Source: Kitasatospora sp. NBC_01246 (GTDB taxonomy: Bacteria; Actinomycetota; Actinomycetes; Streptomycetales; Streptomycetaceae). Taken from it: 64,000 bases of DNA. The translations under genes and the position numbers were made by a program. The number at the start of each line of letters is the position of its first letter. Within the stretch, counting starts at the first letter, position 1. The stretch lies in the NCBI RefSeq assembly GCF_036226505.1, contig NZ_CP108484.1, positions 7,349,501 through 7,413,500 on the forward strand. Reading direction: 5' to 3'. Below are positions 49,923-59,424 of the stretch, in pieces. The notes beneath the pieces were generated by a model, which saw only the letters and a list, made by a program, of their open reading frames with translations, ran no database searches and was not told where the DNA came from.

Positions 49923-52900
49923 ATGTACGCCCTGCACGCGCTCTGGCGAGCCGACGGCCGCCTCGCCCTCTGGGCGGAGGATGCCGCGGTGTACCGGGAG
50001 GGGCGCGCGGCGGCCGACCGGAGTACGGCGGACGGCGCCCGGGCCGGCGCCCATCCGTTCGCCTGCGCGGCCGCCGACGTCGCGCGTCTGCTAGGCGCGA
50101 TCGGGCCGGGCCTCGACTGGCTCGCCGGCCAGGGGGCGGAGCGCTGGACCGGCCTGCTGCTGCCCGCCCTCGGCGGCCGACCGGTGCCCTCGCCCGATCT
50201 GCCGGTCGGAGCCGCACCGCGCGGGGTCACGCTCAGCCCCTGGCGGGTGCCGACGCTGCTGTTCGACGCCGCCGAGGCGGCCCAGCTGCTGGGTGCCCTG
50301 CACGACCCGCACTGGCCGGGCGCGACCGTCGAGCTCCCGGGCGGTGAAACCGTCGAGGTCGCCTACGGCGCCTCGCTGCGCTGGCTGTCCGCCGTCCACG
50401 ACCTCGCCTGGCGGCTGGTCGGGCGAGGGCGGCTGCTGCCCGCGCTGGAGCAGGAGCGGCCGGGGGAGTGGTACGCGCGCTGGCGGCCCGCGCCGGACGC
50501 CGCGGCCCGCCGGGAGCTCGCGGCCCTGGCCGCCGGCTGCCCCCCGGTCTGCCGTGCCGAGCACGCGCCCGGACCGCCCACGCCCGCACCGCCCGCGCCC
50601 GGAGCGCCCACGTCCGGACAGCACACGCCCGGACCACCGACAACGGAGCCGGCGCCGGCCGGGCGCGGCGCCGTCGACCTGTCGACAGAACTGCTGGACA
50701 CCCTGGTCGACCGCGAGGCCCGGGCCGCGCTCGCGGACCTCGAACCGCCCGCCGAGCCGTGGCTCGCCGCGCTCCACTCCGCCGACGGCCGGCTTCCCGA
50801 GCGCCCGCCCGCCGACCTGCCCGAGCGGCTCGCCGGCTGGTACGCCGCCCGGTCCCCGGACAGCCCGGTCCGGCTGAACCTGCGCCTCGGCGAACCGCTC
50901 GGCCCGGACCCGGACGACCCCGACGGCGGCGCCGTCGCCGACTCCTGGCGGCTCGACCTGCTGGTCCAGGCCGCCGACCGGCCGTCCCTGGTGGTCCCCG
51001 CCGCCGCGCTGTGGGCCGAGGACGAGGCGTACGCGGCCCTGGCCCGCACCGTCCCGGATCCGGCCGAGGCCTACCTGGCCGAGCTCGACCGGGCCGCCCG
51101 GATCCACCCGCCGCTGCGCACCGCCCTGCTGGACCCCCGCCCCACCGGTGTCGACCTGGACCGCGACGGCGCGCTGGACTTCCTGCGCACGGCGGCGCCG
51201 GCCCTCACCCGGGCCGGCTTCGGGGTGCTGCTCCCGGCCTGGTGGCAGCGGCGCCCCCGGATCGGGCTGGTCCTCACCGCGGCTCCGGCAGCCACCCCCG
51301 GCGCGGTCAAGCGCACCGCGCAGATCGACCGGGATGCCGTACTGGCCTTCCAGTGGCAGCTCTCGCTCGGTGAAGTTGCTCTCACCGAGCAGGAGTTGGC
51401 CGAGCTTGCGGCCGCCCAGCAGGGCCTGGTCCGGCTGCGCGGCCGCTGGATCGAGGTCGACCAGGCTCAACTCGCCGCCGCGGTGAGGTTCCTGGCCGAC
51501 CACGGCAGCGGCACGATGGAGTCGGTCGAGCTGCTCCGACTGGCCGTGGACGACCGGGCCAGTGTGGACGGCTTCCCCGTCACGGCCGTCCACGCGACCG
51601 GGCCGATCGGCGACCTGCTGGCCGGTCGGCCCGGCGACGCCGACCGGGCACCGGAGCTGCCCGAGGCCTTCACCGGCACTCTCCGCCCCTACCAGCGAAG
51701 GGGGTTGGCCTGGCTGGACGCCCTCGGGCGGCTCGGCCTGGGCGCGGTGCTCGCCGACGACATGGGGTTGGGCAAGACCGTCCAGACCCTCGCCCTGCTC
51801 GCGCTGGAGCAGGAGCGCGGCGCGGCCGGGCCCACCCTGCTGGTCTGCCCGATGTCGCTGGTCGGCAACTGGCAGCGGGAGGCCGCCCGGTTCGCCCCCG
51901 GCCTGCGCCTGCACGTCCACCACGGCGCCGACCGCTCGGCGCCGGATCCGTCCGCCGACCTGGTGATCACCACGTACGGGCTGGTCCAGCGCGACGTCGG
52001 CGACCTGCGGCGGATCCGCTGGCGGCGGATCGTCGCCGACGAGGCCCAGCAGGTGAAGAACCCGGCGGCCCGGCAGTCCAGGGCGCTGCGATCACTGCGC
52101 TCCGGCCCCCGGATCGCCCTCACCGGCACGCCCGTCGAGAACCGGCTGGCCGATCTGCACGCCGTCCTGGACTTCGCCAACCCCGGCCTGTTCGGCAGTG
52201 CGGAGTCGTTCAGGGAGCGTTTCTCGATCCCGGTCGAGCAGTCCGGAAACGCCGAGGTCGCGGCCCGGCTGCGGCGGTTGAGCGGTCCGTTCCTGCTCCG
52301 CCGGAGCAAGAGCGACCCGCTGATCGCCCAGGACCTCCCGGCCAAGCAGGAGTTCACCGTCCACTGCGGGCTCACCGCCGAACAGGCCGGTCTCTACCGG
52401 GCGGTGGTCGCCGATCTGCTGCGGCGCCTCCAGGGCATCCGGGGCGTGGAGCGCAAGGGGGCGGTGCTGGCGGCGATCGGCCGGCTCAAGCAGGTGTGCA
52501 ACCACCCGGCCCAACTCCTCCACGACGGAACGGAGGTGGCCGGGCGCTCGGGCAAGGTCGAGCGGCTGGTCGAGGTGCTGGAGGAGGCGCTGGCCGAGGG
52601 GGACCGCGCGCTGGTCTTCACCCAGTACGCCGAGTTCGGCGCGATGCTCCAGCCGTACCTGAGCCGCCGCCTGGGCGGCGAGGTGCCGTACCTGCACGGC
52701 GGGGTGCCCCGGGGGCGGCGGGACGACCTGGTCGAGCGGTTCCGGGCCCCGGACGGCCCGCGGGTCTTCCTGCTCTCGCTCAAGGCCGGCGGCACCGGTC
52801 TGAACCTCTCCGCCGCCAACCAGGTGATCCACCTGGACCGTTGGTGGAACCCGGCGGTCGAGGACCAGGCCACCGACCGGGCGCACCGGATCGGCCAGCG

Positions 52901-53087
52901 CCGCGACGTGCAGGTCCGGCGGCTGGTCTGCGTCGGTACCGTCGAGGAGCGGATCGCCGACCTGATCTCCGCGAAGCGCGCGCTGGCCGACGCCGTGGTC
53001 GGCGGCGGCGAGCAGTGGCTGGCCGAGCTGTCCACCGAGCGGCTGCGCGAGCTGCTGACCCTGTCCGCCGACGCGATCGGGGAGTGA
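49923..53087 (+). CDS. SNF2-family DNA translocase
   Basis: The 1,054-residue protein has an SNF2-helicase-associated N-terminal half and a complete SNF2 ATPase. Motifs are LADDMGLGKT (about residues 610-619), DEAQ (706-709), SLKAGGTGLNLSAANQVIHLDRWWNP and DQATDRAHRIGQ. It uses ATP to translocate on DNA or remodel nucleoprotein. The middle of the N-half has a Pro/Thr-rich low-complexity run (about residues 214-243). In actinomycetes this gene is usually followed by a SWIM zinc-finger gene; only a short ORF follows here. ATG 49923 is the start of the conserved MYALHALWRADGRLALWAE region. Confidence 0.92.
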   Translation: MYALHALWRADGRLALWAEDAAVYREGRAAADRSTADGARAGAHPFACAAADVARLLGAIGPGLDWLAGQGAERWTGLLLPALGGRPVPSPDLPVGAAPRGVTLSPWRVPTLLFDAAEAAQLLGALHDPHWPGATVELPGGETVEVAYGASLRWLSAVHDLAWRLVGRGRLLPALEQERPGEWYARWRPAPDAAARRELAALAAGCPPVCRAEHAPGPPTPAPPAPGAPTSGQHTPGPPTTEPAPAGRGAVDLSTELLDTLVDREARAALADLEPPAEPWLAALHSADGRLPERPPADLPERLAGWYAARSPDSPVRLNLRLGEPLGPDPDDPDGGAVADSWRLDLLVQAADRPSLVVPAAALWAEDEAYAALARTVPDPAEAYLAELDRAARIHPPLRTALLDPRPTGVDLDRDGALDFLRTAAPALTRAGFGVLLPAWWQRRPRIGLVLTAAPAATPGAVKRTAQIDRDAVLAFQWQLSLGEVALTEQELAELAAAQQGLVRLRGRWIEVDQAQLAAAVRFLADHGSGTMESVELLRLAVDDRASVDGFPVTAVHATGPIGDLLAGRPGDADRAPELPEAFTGTLRPYQRRGLAWLDALGRLGLGAVLADDMGLGKTVQTLALLALEQERGAAGPTLLVCPMSLVGNWQREAARFAPGLRLHVHHGADRSAPDPSADLVITTYGLVQRDVGDLRRIRWRRIVADEAQQVKNPAARQSRALRSLRSGPRIALTGTPVENRLADLHAVLDFANPGLFGSAESFRERFSIPVEQSGNAEVAARLRRLSGPFLLRRSKSDPLIAQDLPAKQEFTVHCGLTAEQAGLYRAVVADLLRRLQGIRGVERKGAVLAAIGRLKQVCNHPAQLLHDGTEVAGRSGKVERLVEVLEEALAEGDRALVFTQYAEFGAMLQPYLSRRLGGEVPYLHGGVPRGRRDDLVERFRAPDGPRVFLLSLKAGGTGLNLSAANQVIHLDRWWNPAVEDQATDRAHRIGQRRDVQVRRLVCVGTVEERIADLISAKRALADAVVGGGEQWLAELSTERLRELLTLSADAIGE

Positions 53088-53096
53088 CCCGCCGCC

Positions 53097-53303
53097 ATGC
53101 CAGTACCGGATGACCGCCCGTTGACGGATTCGCTCGACACCTTCTGGCAGGGCAGGGTCCCGCCCCCGATCGAGCCCGCCGACGCAGGCCCCGAAGCGGC
53201 CCCGGCCGTCGACGGGTTGGTCGCCTCCGGGATCACCGTGCGCGGCCGCCCGCTGGAGGCGCTGCTCGCCCCCGCGTACCGGCGGTTCACCGACACCGGC
53301 TGA
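53097..53303 (+). CDS. Short protein after the SNF2 gene, possibly a remnant of a SWIM zinc-finger partner
   Basis: The 68-residue product MPVPDDRPLTDSLDTFWQ...LEALLAPAYRRFTDTG is not assigned to a family. Its LxxFWxG ... PxPxxPAD ... LxxLLxPAYxxF pattern resembles, from memory, the C-terminal tail of the SWIM-domain proteins that accompany SNF2 ATPases. The SWIM CxCx(n)CxH motif is absent. It is 9 bp downstream of the SNF2 stop, so cotranscribed. It may be a deletion remnant or an independent small protein; the comparison is uncertain. Confidence 0.5.
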   Translation: MPVPDDRPLTDSLDTFWQGRVPPPIEPADAGPEAAPAVDGLVASGITVRGRPLEALLAPAYRRFTDTG

Positions 53304-53445
53304 CCGGTCGGGCCGCGTTCCGGAACGACCGGCAAGGAGGTCCCGTTCCGGCCCGCCGGACGAGCGGCCCCTCCCGGTCCCCCCGCCCGGAGCGACGCCT
53401 CCCGGTCCCAACCGCGCGGAGCGGCCCCCCGGGCCCAACCGCCCC

Positions 53446-53479
53446 GCCGGTGCCCGCGGTTCACGCCGCGGGCACCGGC
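53446..53479. terminator. Bidirectional terminator hairpin
   Basis: Positions 53446-53459 and 53466-53479 form a perfect 14-bp stem with loop TTCACG, between the SNF2 operon and the converging sphingomyelinase-like gene. Confidence 0.8.
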
Positions 53480-53499
53480 CGGGCAGGCGGCAGGCCGGG

Positions 53500-54504
53500 C
53501 TACCGAGCCGTCAGCGGGTAGTGGTCGGAGAGGTCGTTGTAGGTGTAGCTCGTACCCCAACTGCTCACCGCCCACGGCGAGCTGTGGAAGCGGACCACCG
53601 TGTTGGTGTAGCGCGCCGGCCGGGCGTGGTCGGCCCGGTAGAGGACGTAGTCCAGGTCCTCCTTGGGCTCACCGGGGTAGCGGTAGGCGGCGATCGAGTT
53701 GTCGACCGTGTCGAAGGAGTTGGCCCAGCCGTCGCGGGTGTCGGCGGGCGCCACGTTCGCGTTGGTCAGCAGCGACGGGTACTCGCTGCCGTGCGAGTCG
53801 ATGTTGAGGTCGCCCGCGATCAGCACCGGCTCGGCGGCCGGGATGTTCTTGCCGTCGATGAACGCCTTCATGGCCTTGAGCTGCGCCGCCCGGACCGCCG
53901 CGGGCTGCCCGGCCGAGCAGCCGGTGTCGGTGGACTGCAGGTGCGTGCCGATGACGTGCGTGCGCCGGCCGTTGACGTCCAGCACCGCGTAGACGAAGCC
54001 CTTGTTCGACCACCAGTCGCTGCCGCAGGCGTCCTTGAAGACGTACTGCTCCTTGCGCAGGATCGGCCACTTGCTGAGCAGCGTCACCCCGCCGTCCTCC
54101 GGGGTGGTGGAGGTGTAGCTGCCGCTGGTGGCGTCCCAGCCGGAGGTCGAGCGGCCGACCACGGGGGTGTGGTACGGGTACGCGGCGGAGGCCTGTGCGG
54201 TGAGCAGGTCGGAGGCGCTGTTGTCGAAGGCCTCCTGGAGCACGACCACGTCGTGGCCCTGGAAGACGTCGGCGGCCGCGATCGCCTTGGCCCGGTAGTC
54301 CTGGCCCCAGTTGGGGTACAGGTTCCTGCTCATCAGGAAGACGTTGTACGTCAGCACGTCGAGCGGCGCGACCGACGGGGTGGCGGCGCTCGCGGTCGGC
54401 GCGGTCACCGCCTGGGCGGCGGCGCAGGGGGCGAGCAGGGCGGCGGCGACGGCACCGGCGGCGGCGAGTCGCGAGGCGCGCCGGAGGGTGGTGGGAGTTG
54501 GCAT
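53500..54504 (-). CDS. Secreted sphingomyelinase C-like phosphodiesterase
   Basis: The 334-residue precursor has a signal peptide (RRASRLAAAGAVAAALLAPCAAAQAV) and a DNase I-like endonuclease/exonuclease/phosphatase fold. Motifs are LTYNVFLMSRNLYP, VVLQEAFDN (metal Glu), HVIGTHLQSTDTG, LIAGDLNID, DYVLY and LSDHYPLTA (catalytic His), the order of bacterial neutral sphingomyelinases. It probably cleaves sphingomyelin or related phospholipids outside the cell. ATG 54504 (MPTPTTLRRAS) gives a normal signal peptide. It lies 72 bp downstream of the MMPL gene in the same direction. Confidence 0.9.
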   Translation of the reverse strand: MPTPTTLRRASRLAAAGAVAAALLAPCAAAQAVTAPTASAATPSVAPLDVLTYNVFLMSRNLYPNWGQDYRAKAIAAADVFQGHDVVVLQEAFDNSASDLLTAQASAAYPYHTPVVGRSTSGWDATSGSYTSTTPEDGGVTLLSKWPILRKEQYVFKDACGSDWWSNKGFVYAVLDVNGRRTHVIGTHLQSTDTGCSAGQPAAVRAAQLKAMKAFIDGKNIPAAEPVLIAGDLNIDSHGSEYPSLLTNANVAPADTRDGWANSFDTVDNSIAAYRYPGEPKEDLDYVLYRADHARPARYTNTVVRFHSSPWAVSSWGTSYTYNDLSDHYPLTAR

Positions 54505-54576
54505 GCGCGCAGTCAACGCGCTCCCGGCCACGTCCGGCAAGACGTTCGACAAGCAGTTTGTGAACTCATCGGTAAC

Positions 54577-56673
54577 TCAAAGATGTCTGCTCAACTGGCT
54601 TTCCGGATCGTGGACTTGCCTGGACAACTTGTTCGGCCACCACATGTGCCGGTCCAGGTCCATGGTCAGCGCGGTGACCAGCACCGAGCGCACCACTAGG
54701 GTGTCCAGCAGCACTCCGAGTGCCACCGCGAAGCCGATCTCGGCGAACCCCACCACCGGCAGCGTCCCGAGCACCGCGAAGGTGCTGGCCAGGATCAGCC
54801 CGGCGGAGGTGATCACCCCACCGGTCGCGGCCAGCCCGGCCACCGCCCCCTGTCGGGTGCCGAGTTGGGCGGACTCCTCCCGCACCCGGGTCATCAGGAA
54901 GATGTTGTAGTCGATGCCGAGCGCGACCAGGAAGACGAAGACGAACAGCGGGAACGCGTTGTCCTGGCCCTCGAAGTGGAAGACGTGCTCGAAGAAGAAC
55001 GCGCTGATCCCGAGCGCCGCCGCGTAGGACAGCACCACGGTCGCGATCAGCACCAGCGGTGCGGTGACGGCCCGCAGCAGCACCGCCAGGATCACCAGCA
55101 CCACGCCGAGCACCAGCGGGATGATCGTCCGGTTGTCGTTGGCGGCGGCCCGTCCGGCGTCCAGGATCACCGCCGTGCTGCCGCCCACCTTGGCGTCGGC
55201 GTTCGGCACCGCGTGGACGGCGGCCCGCACCCGGTCCACGGTGTCCTTGGCGGCCTGGCTGTCCGGCGGGTCGGCGAGCGTGGCCTGGAACAGTGCCTGC
55301 CCCTCGTGGGTGGTCGGGGTCGACGTCCCGGCGATCCCGGGGGTCTCCTGCGCCACCGCGCGGACGGTACCGGCCTCGCCCGCCGCGCTGATCACGGTCA
55401 GCGGAGCGCCGGTGCCGCCGGGGAAGTGCTGCTCCAGCACCTGCTGGCCGACCACCGAGTCCGGCGTCCCGGTGAACGAGCCGGCCGTGCTCAGACCGGT
55501 GGCGTTCAGCGAGACCAGCCCGATGCAGCAGGCCCCGAGGGCCAGCGCGGTGCCGATCCACACCTTGCGCGGACGGCGGTTGATCCAGCCGCCGACATGG
55601 GCCCACCGGCCGGTCCTGGTCGGCTCCGGCGTCCCGTACGCGGGCTTGACCGGCCAGAACACCCAGCGGCCGACGACCACCAGCAGCGCCGGCAGCAGCG
55701 TCAGCATCGCGGCCAGGGCGACCAGCACGCCGATCGCGCAGACCGGGCCGAGGCCCCTGGTGGAGTTCATCTCGGCGACCAGCAGACAGAGCATCGAGGC
55801 GACCACGGTGGCCGAGGAGGCCAGGATCGCCGGCCCGGCCCGGTGCAGCGCGAACGCCATCGCCTCGTGCCGGTCCTCGTGCCGGCGCAGCTCCTCCCGG
55901 TAGCGGGCGGTGAGCAGCAGCGCGTAGTCCGTGCCGGCGCCCAGTACCAGCACGACGAGGATGCCGGCGCTCTGCGCGTTGACGGTCAGTCCGGAGTGCT
56001 CGGCGAGGAGGTAGATCACGGCCTGGGAGACGACGAGCGCGCCCGCCGCGGAGATCAGCGGCAGCGCCCAGAGCACCGGGCTGCGGTAGGTGAGCAGCAG
56101 CAGGATGATCACCACGCTGATGGTGGCGGCCAGCAGGGTGCCGTCGATGCCCGCGAACGCCTCGGCCTGGTCGGCGCCGACCCCGGCCGGGCCGGTGACG
56201 TGGGTGGCCATGCCCATGCTGTTGTCGGCGGCGGTCGCGCGCATGCTGTCCACCGCCGGACGCAGGTCCTGCCAGCCGCCGGTGCCGATGTCGACCGGCA
56301 CGATCGTCTGCATCGCCTGGCCGTCGGCGGAGACCACCGGTCCGACCACCGGCCCCAGGACGTGCGGGGCGCTCGCGAAGGCCGTCGCGTCGCGGGCGGC
56401 CTCGACCCGGTCGGCGGGGGTGATCCCGCCGTCCCGCTGGTAGACCACCACGGCCTGCGCGGTGTCGACCGGTTGGAAGGCCCGCTGTTCGTTCAGGACC
56501 TGGGTGGACTCCGCGTTGCCCGGCAGCCAGCTGGACGCCTGGTTGTCCTCGGCGTCGGTGAGTTTGCCGGCCAGCGGCCCGGCCACCACCAGCAGCACCA
56601 GCCACAGCGCCAGGACCACCCACTTGCTGCGGCGGCCGCACGGCAGGGTGGCCAGCTTCCGGGTCGGGCTCAT
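54577..56673 (-). CDS. MMPL/RND-type membrane transporter
   Basis: The 698-residue protein is an MMPL-family RND transporter with about eleven or twelve helices and two large extracytoplasmic loops. It starts RRSKWVVLALWLVLLVVAGPLAGKL and contains VLVLGAGTDYALLLTARYREEL and VALGIDYNIFLMTRVREE, the two paired helix-4/10 motifs with the proton-relay Asp/Tyr residues. MMPL proteins export lipids or other hydrophobic compounds using proton flow. ATG 56673 follows a GGGAG-type site. No adjacent regulator is seen. Confidence 0.92.
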   Translation of the reverse strand: MSPTRKLATLPCGRRSKWVVLALWLVLLVVAGPLAGKLTDAEDNQASSWLPGNAESTQVLNEQRAFQPVDTAQAVVVYQRDGGITPADRVEAARDATAFASAPHVLGPVVGPVVSADGQAMQTIVPVDIGTGGWQDLRPAVDSMRATAADNSMGMATHVTGPAGVGADQAEAFAGIDGTLLAATISVVIILLLLTYRSPVLWALPLISAAGALVVSQAVIYLLAEHSGLTVNAQSAGILVVLVLGAGTDYALLLTARYREELRRHEDRHEAMAFALHRAGPAILASSATVVASMLCLLVAEMNSTRGLGPVCAIGVLVALAAMLTLLPALLVVVGRWVFWPVKPAYGTPEPTRTGRWAHVGGWINRRPRKVWIGTALALGACCIGLVSLNATGLSTAGSFTGTPDSVVGQQVLEQHFPGGTGAPLTVISAAGEAGTVRAVAQETPGIAGTSTPTTHEGQALFQATLADPPDSQAAKDTVDRVRAAVHAVPNADAKVGGSTAVILDAGRAAANDNRTIIPLVLGVVLVILAVLLRAVTAPLVLIATVVLSYAAALGISAFFFEHVFHFEGQDNAFPLFVFVFLVALGIDYNIFLMTRVREESAQLGTRQGAVAGLAATGGVITSAGLILASTFAVLGTLPVVGFAEIGFAVALGVLLDTLVVRSVLVTALTMDLDRHMWWPNKLSRQVHDPESQLSRHL

Positions 56674-56837
56674 CGGAAACTCCCAGGGGCCTCGGGCGTC
56701 AGTCGTCCCAGCCTCCCACCGCTCCCGCGACCCGGCAGCCCGGGCTGAACCGGTCGGGGGGCGGTCCGTACCGAACCGGGCGGGGGCGGCCCGCCGGGCG
56801 TGGTCCGCGAGCCGCCCGCGGCGCCGGAGCCCGGCGG

Positions 56838-57797
56838 CTACGCCGGTACGGCGGCCCGCGCGCGCAGCTCCTTCAGGACCGCGATGTCCCTCGCGTGCCC
56901 GGTGCCGTCACCGCCGTGCTTGCGGTCCGGGGTCTCCACCAGAAGTGGGACACCGGCTGTCGCGGGGTGCTCGAAGAGCTCGCGGAACGGCTCCGCCCCG
57001 ATCAGCCCGGCCCCGATGTTGGCGTGCCGGTCCTTGCGCGCGCCGACGGCGTCCTCCGAGTCGTTGGCGTGGATCAGGCGCAGGCGGCCCGGCCCGGCGG
57101 CCGCGACCAGGGCGTCCAGCGCCGCGCCGGTGCCGCCCGGCGCCGCCAGGTCGTGACCGGCCGCGAAGGCGTGGCAGGTGTCCAGGCAGACCCCGACCCT
57201 CGGGTGGCCGTCCAGCGCGTCCAGGTACGCCGCCAGGTCCTCCATCCGGGAGCAGAGCGAGCTGCCCTGACCGGCCGTCGGTTCCAGCAGCAGCCAGGGC
57301 GCGTCCTCGCCGAGCGCGTCCAGCTCGTCCAGCAGCGGCCGGACGTCCGCGCGGACCTGGGCCATCGCCTCGGCCCGCCGGGAGCCGCCGCCCGGGGCCG
57401 TCCCGACCGCCGAACCGGTGTGCAGCACCACGCCCGCGGCGCCGATCGCGTGGCCGCGCAGCAGGGAGTGCCGTAGCGAGTCGGCCGAGCGTTCGCGGGT
57501 TGCCGCGTTGTCCGAGCCGAAGTTGATCAGGTACGGCGCGTGCACGTACGCCGGGATGCCCTGCTCGGCACAGGCGGTGCGGAACTCCGCGTCCTGGGCG
57601 GGGTTGCCCGGGGGAGTGGCCCAGCCGCGCGGGTTCGCCACGAACACCTGCACCGTCTCGGCCCCGACCCGGCGCGCGTACGCGAGGCCCGTCCCGGCCA
57701 GTCCGCGGGCGGCCACCGGCACGTGGGCGCCGATCGGATTGCGGGCGGAGGCGGCGGGTACGGCCGCGGCGGGCGGCGCGGCGACGGCGGTGTTCAT
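56838..57797 (-). CDS. nfo: Deoxyribonuclease IV (endonuclease IV)
   Basis: The 319-residue protein is an AP endonuclease IV: VHAPYLINFGSDN, GAAGVVLHTGS, LLLEPTAGQGSSLCSRMEDL, GVCLDTCHAFAAGHD, LIHANDSEDAVGARKDRHANIGAGLIG and VPLLVETPD carry the zinc ligands in the usual order. It repairs abasic sites in DNA. ATG 57797 is preferred; an in-frame ATG at 57809 is possible. The first 20 residues are Ala/Pro-rich and not part of the fold. A 16-bp tandem repeat lies about 95 bp upstream. Confidence 0.92.
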   Translation of the reverse strand: MNTAVAAPPAAAVPAASARNPIGAHVPVAARGLAGTGLAYARRVGAETVQVFVANPRGWATPPGNPAQDAEFRTACAEQGIPAYVHAPYLINFGSDNAATRERSADSLRHSLLRGHAIGAAGVVLHTGSAVGTAPGGGSRRAEAMAQVRADVRPLLDELDALGEDAPWLLLEPTAGQGSSLCSRMEDLAAYLDALDGHPRVGVCLDTCHAFAAGHDLAAPGGTGAALDALVAAAGPGRLRLIHANDSEDAVGARKDRHANIGAGLIGAEPFRELFEHPATAGVPLLVETPDRKHGGDGTGHARDIAVLKELRARAAVPA

Positions 57798-57890
57798 GAC
57801 CCCGAGCATGCCACGCGGGCCGGCGGCCCCGGCGCCCGGACGGGTGCGGTCCGGACGGGCTCGCCCCGGCGACCGGCCACGGCAGGGCGC

Positions 57891-57986
57891 ACCGCCGCCC
57901 CGCCCCACCGCCGCCCCGCCCCACCGCCGCCCCGCCCCACCGCCGCCCCGCCCCACCGCCGCCCCGCCCCACCGCCGCCCCACCCC
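57891..57986. repeat. 16-bp tandem repeat, six units
   Basis: ACCGCCGCCCCGCCCC occurs five times exactly at 57891, 57907, 57923, 57939 and 57955, and a sixth, altered unit follows at 57971. The region is about 90% GC and purine/pyrimidine-biased on each strand. It lies in the 443-bp gap between nfo and the beta-helix gene; no coding or hairpin structure is apparent. Confidence 0.85.
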
Positions 57987-58240
57987 GAGTCTCCCCGCCC
58001 ACGGCCCCGATCCGTCGTCCCCCCGCCCCGCCCCGACCCACCCCCGCCGCCCCGCGCCACGCCGACGGGCCCGCCCACCCGGCCGACGCCCCGTCAGTCC
58101 CGCAGCCCAGCCCTGGTGGCGGGCCCCCTCGCGCGCCCATAGCGTCGATTCGGCCGACACCCACCGGTCGTCATCCCCCGCACACTCCGTGTCACCGCGC
58201 CGGCGTCCCCGCGAGCGCGCGAGAAAGCAGGTCACCACTC
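57987..58240. other. Gene-free region before the beta-helix gene
   Basis: No gene is supported between the 16-bp repeat array and the beta-helix start. The first half is C-rich. The last 100 bp (around 58140-58235) are more mixed and likely carry the promoter of the beta-helix gene. No operator was recognised. Confidence 0.4.
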
Positions 58241-59323
58241 ATGCCCACGCGACGGGTCCACCACCTCGCCGCGGCCACCGCCGCCGCCACGACCGCACTC
58301 ACCACCGCCCTGACCGCGCTCGGCGCCGCACCTCCGGCGCACGCCGCCGGGACGGTGCACCTCGTCCAGCCGGGCGAATCGATTCAGCAGGCCGTCGACG
58401 AGGCCGGCCCCGGCGACACCGTCCAGCTGCTCCCCGGCACCTACCGGGGCAGCGTCCGGATCACCACCCCGGGCCTCACCCTGCGCGGCGCCGGCCCGGA
58501 CAGCGTGGTCGCCCCCGGTGACGCCGCCGACGGCAACGCCTGCGCCACCGCCGGCCACGGCCTCTGCGTGGTCGGGGCCGACGCCGGCCCGCTCACCGAC
58601 GTGACGATCGAGGCCCTCGCCGTCACCGGCTTCCGCAAGAACGGCATCAACGCCTCCGGCACCGACCGCATGACCGTCCGCGCCGCCTACGTCCACGACA
58701 ACGGCCAGCAGGGCATCAGCCAGGAGAAGTCCACCCGTGCCGTGATCACCGGCAACGAGTCGACCCGCAACGGCCAGTCCGGCGTCTTCCTCGCCAACGC
58801 GGTGGACAGCGAGGGCGGGGCCCTCACCACCGACGGCACCGTGGTCAGCGGCAACCTGCTCACCGACAACCGGATCGGCGTCACCGTCCGCCGGCTGCGC
58901 GACCTCAGCGTCGAGGCGAACGAGATCCACGGCAACTGCGGCGGCGTCTTCATCGTCGGCGACGAAGGGGTCCCCCGGGCCGGGGCGCTGAGCGTCAGCC
59001 ACAACAGGGTCGTGGCCAACAACAGCTACTGCCCGCCCAACCCCCGCCTCGACGCCATCCAGGGCACCGGCATCCTGCTCACCGGCGCCGAGGACACCAC
59101 GGTGGCCGACAACGAGGTCACCGACAACGTGGGCGCCTCGCCGATGTCCGGCGGCATCGTGCTCTTCCGCAGCGTGGTCGGCGTGGCCAACGCCCGGAAC
59201 ACCGTCACCGGCAACCACGTGGTCGGCAACGGTCCGGCCGACCTCGCCGACCGCGACACCGGTACCTCCAACTCCTTCGCGCGCAACCAGTGCGCGGTCT
59301 CCGAGCCGGCCGGCCACTGCTGA
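58241..59323 (+). CDS. Secreted right-handed beta-helix protein
   Basis: The 360-residue precursor has a long signal peptide (about 37 residues, ending PPAHAA) and a parallel beta-helix made of about ten PbH1-like turns: IQQAVDEAGPGDTVQLLPGTYRGSVRI, GINASGTDRMTVRAAYVHDNG, AVITGNESTRNGQSGVFLANA, NLLTDNRIGVTV, NEIHGNCGGVFIVGD. The family includes polysaccharide lyases and epimerases; no catalytic residues could be identified, so it may only bind a glycan. Three Cys near the N-terminal turns (CATAGHGLC) and others (CGG, YCPP) could form disulfides. Confidence 0.88.
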   Translation: MPTRRVHHLAAATAAATTALTTALTALGAAPPAHAAGTVHLVQPGESIQQAVDEAGPGDTVQLLPGTYRGSVRITTPGLTLRGAGPDSVVAPGDAADGNACATAGHGLCVVGADAGPLTDVTIEALAVTGFRKNGINASGTDRMTVRAAYVHDNGQQGISQEKSTRAVITGNESTRNGQSGVFLANAVDSEGGALTTDGTVVSGNLLTDNRIGVTVRRLRDLSVEANEIHGNCGGVFIVGDEGVPRAGALSVSHNRVVANNSYCPPNPRLDAIQGTGILLTGAEDTTVADNEVTDNVGASPMSGGIVLFRSVVGVANARNTVTGNHVVGNGPADLADRDTGTSNSFARNQCAVSEPAGHC

Positions 59324-59424
59324 GCCGCAGGCCCCCACCCGCGGCCGCGGGGCACCCCGGCCACCCGGCGAAGCCCAGGCTCCCCCGTACCCCAGCCCAC
59401 CTCCCACCTGCAGAAAGACGGCAC

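Noticed and set aside
57891..57986. Pro/Ala-rich coding region across the 16-bp repeat
   Set aside because: The 16-bp unit is not a multiple of three, so it cycles through all frames and no consistent peptide is encoded.
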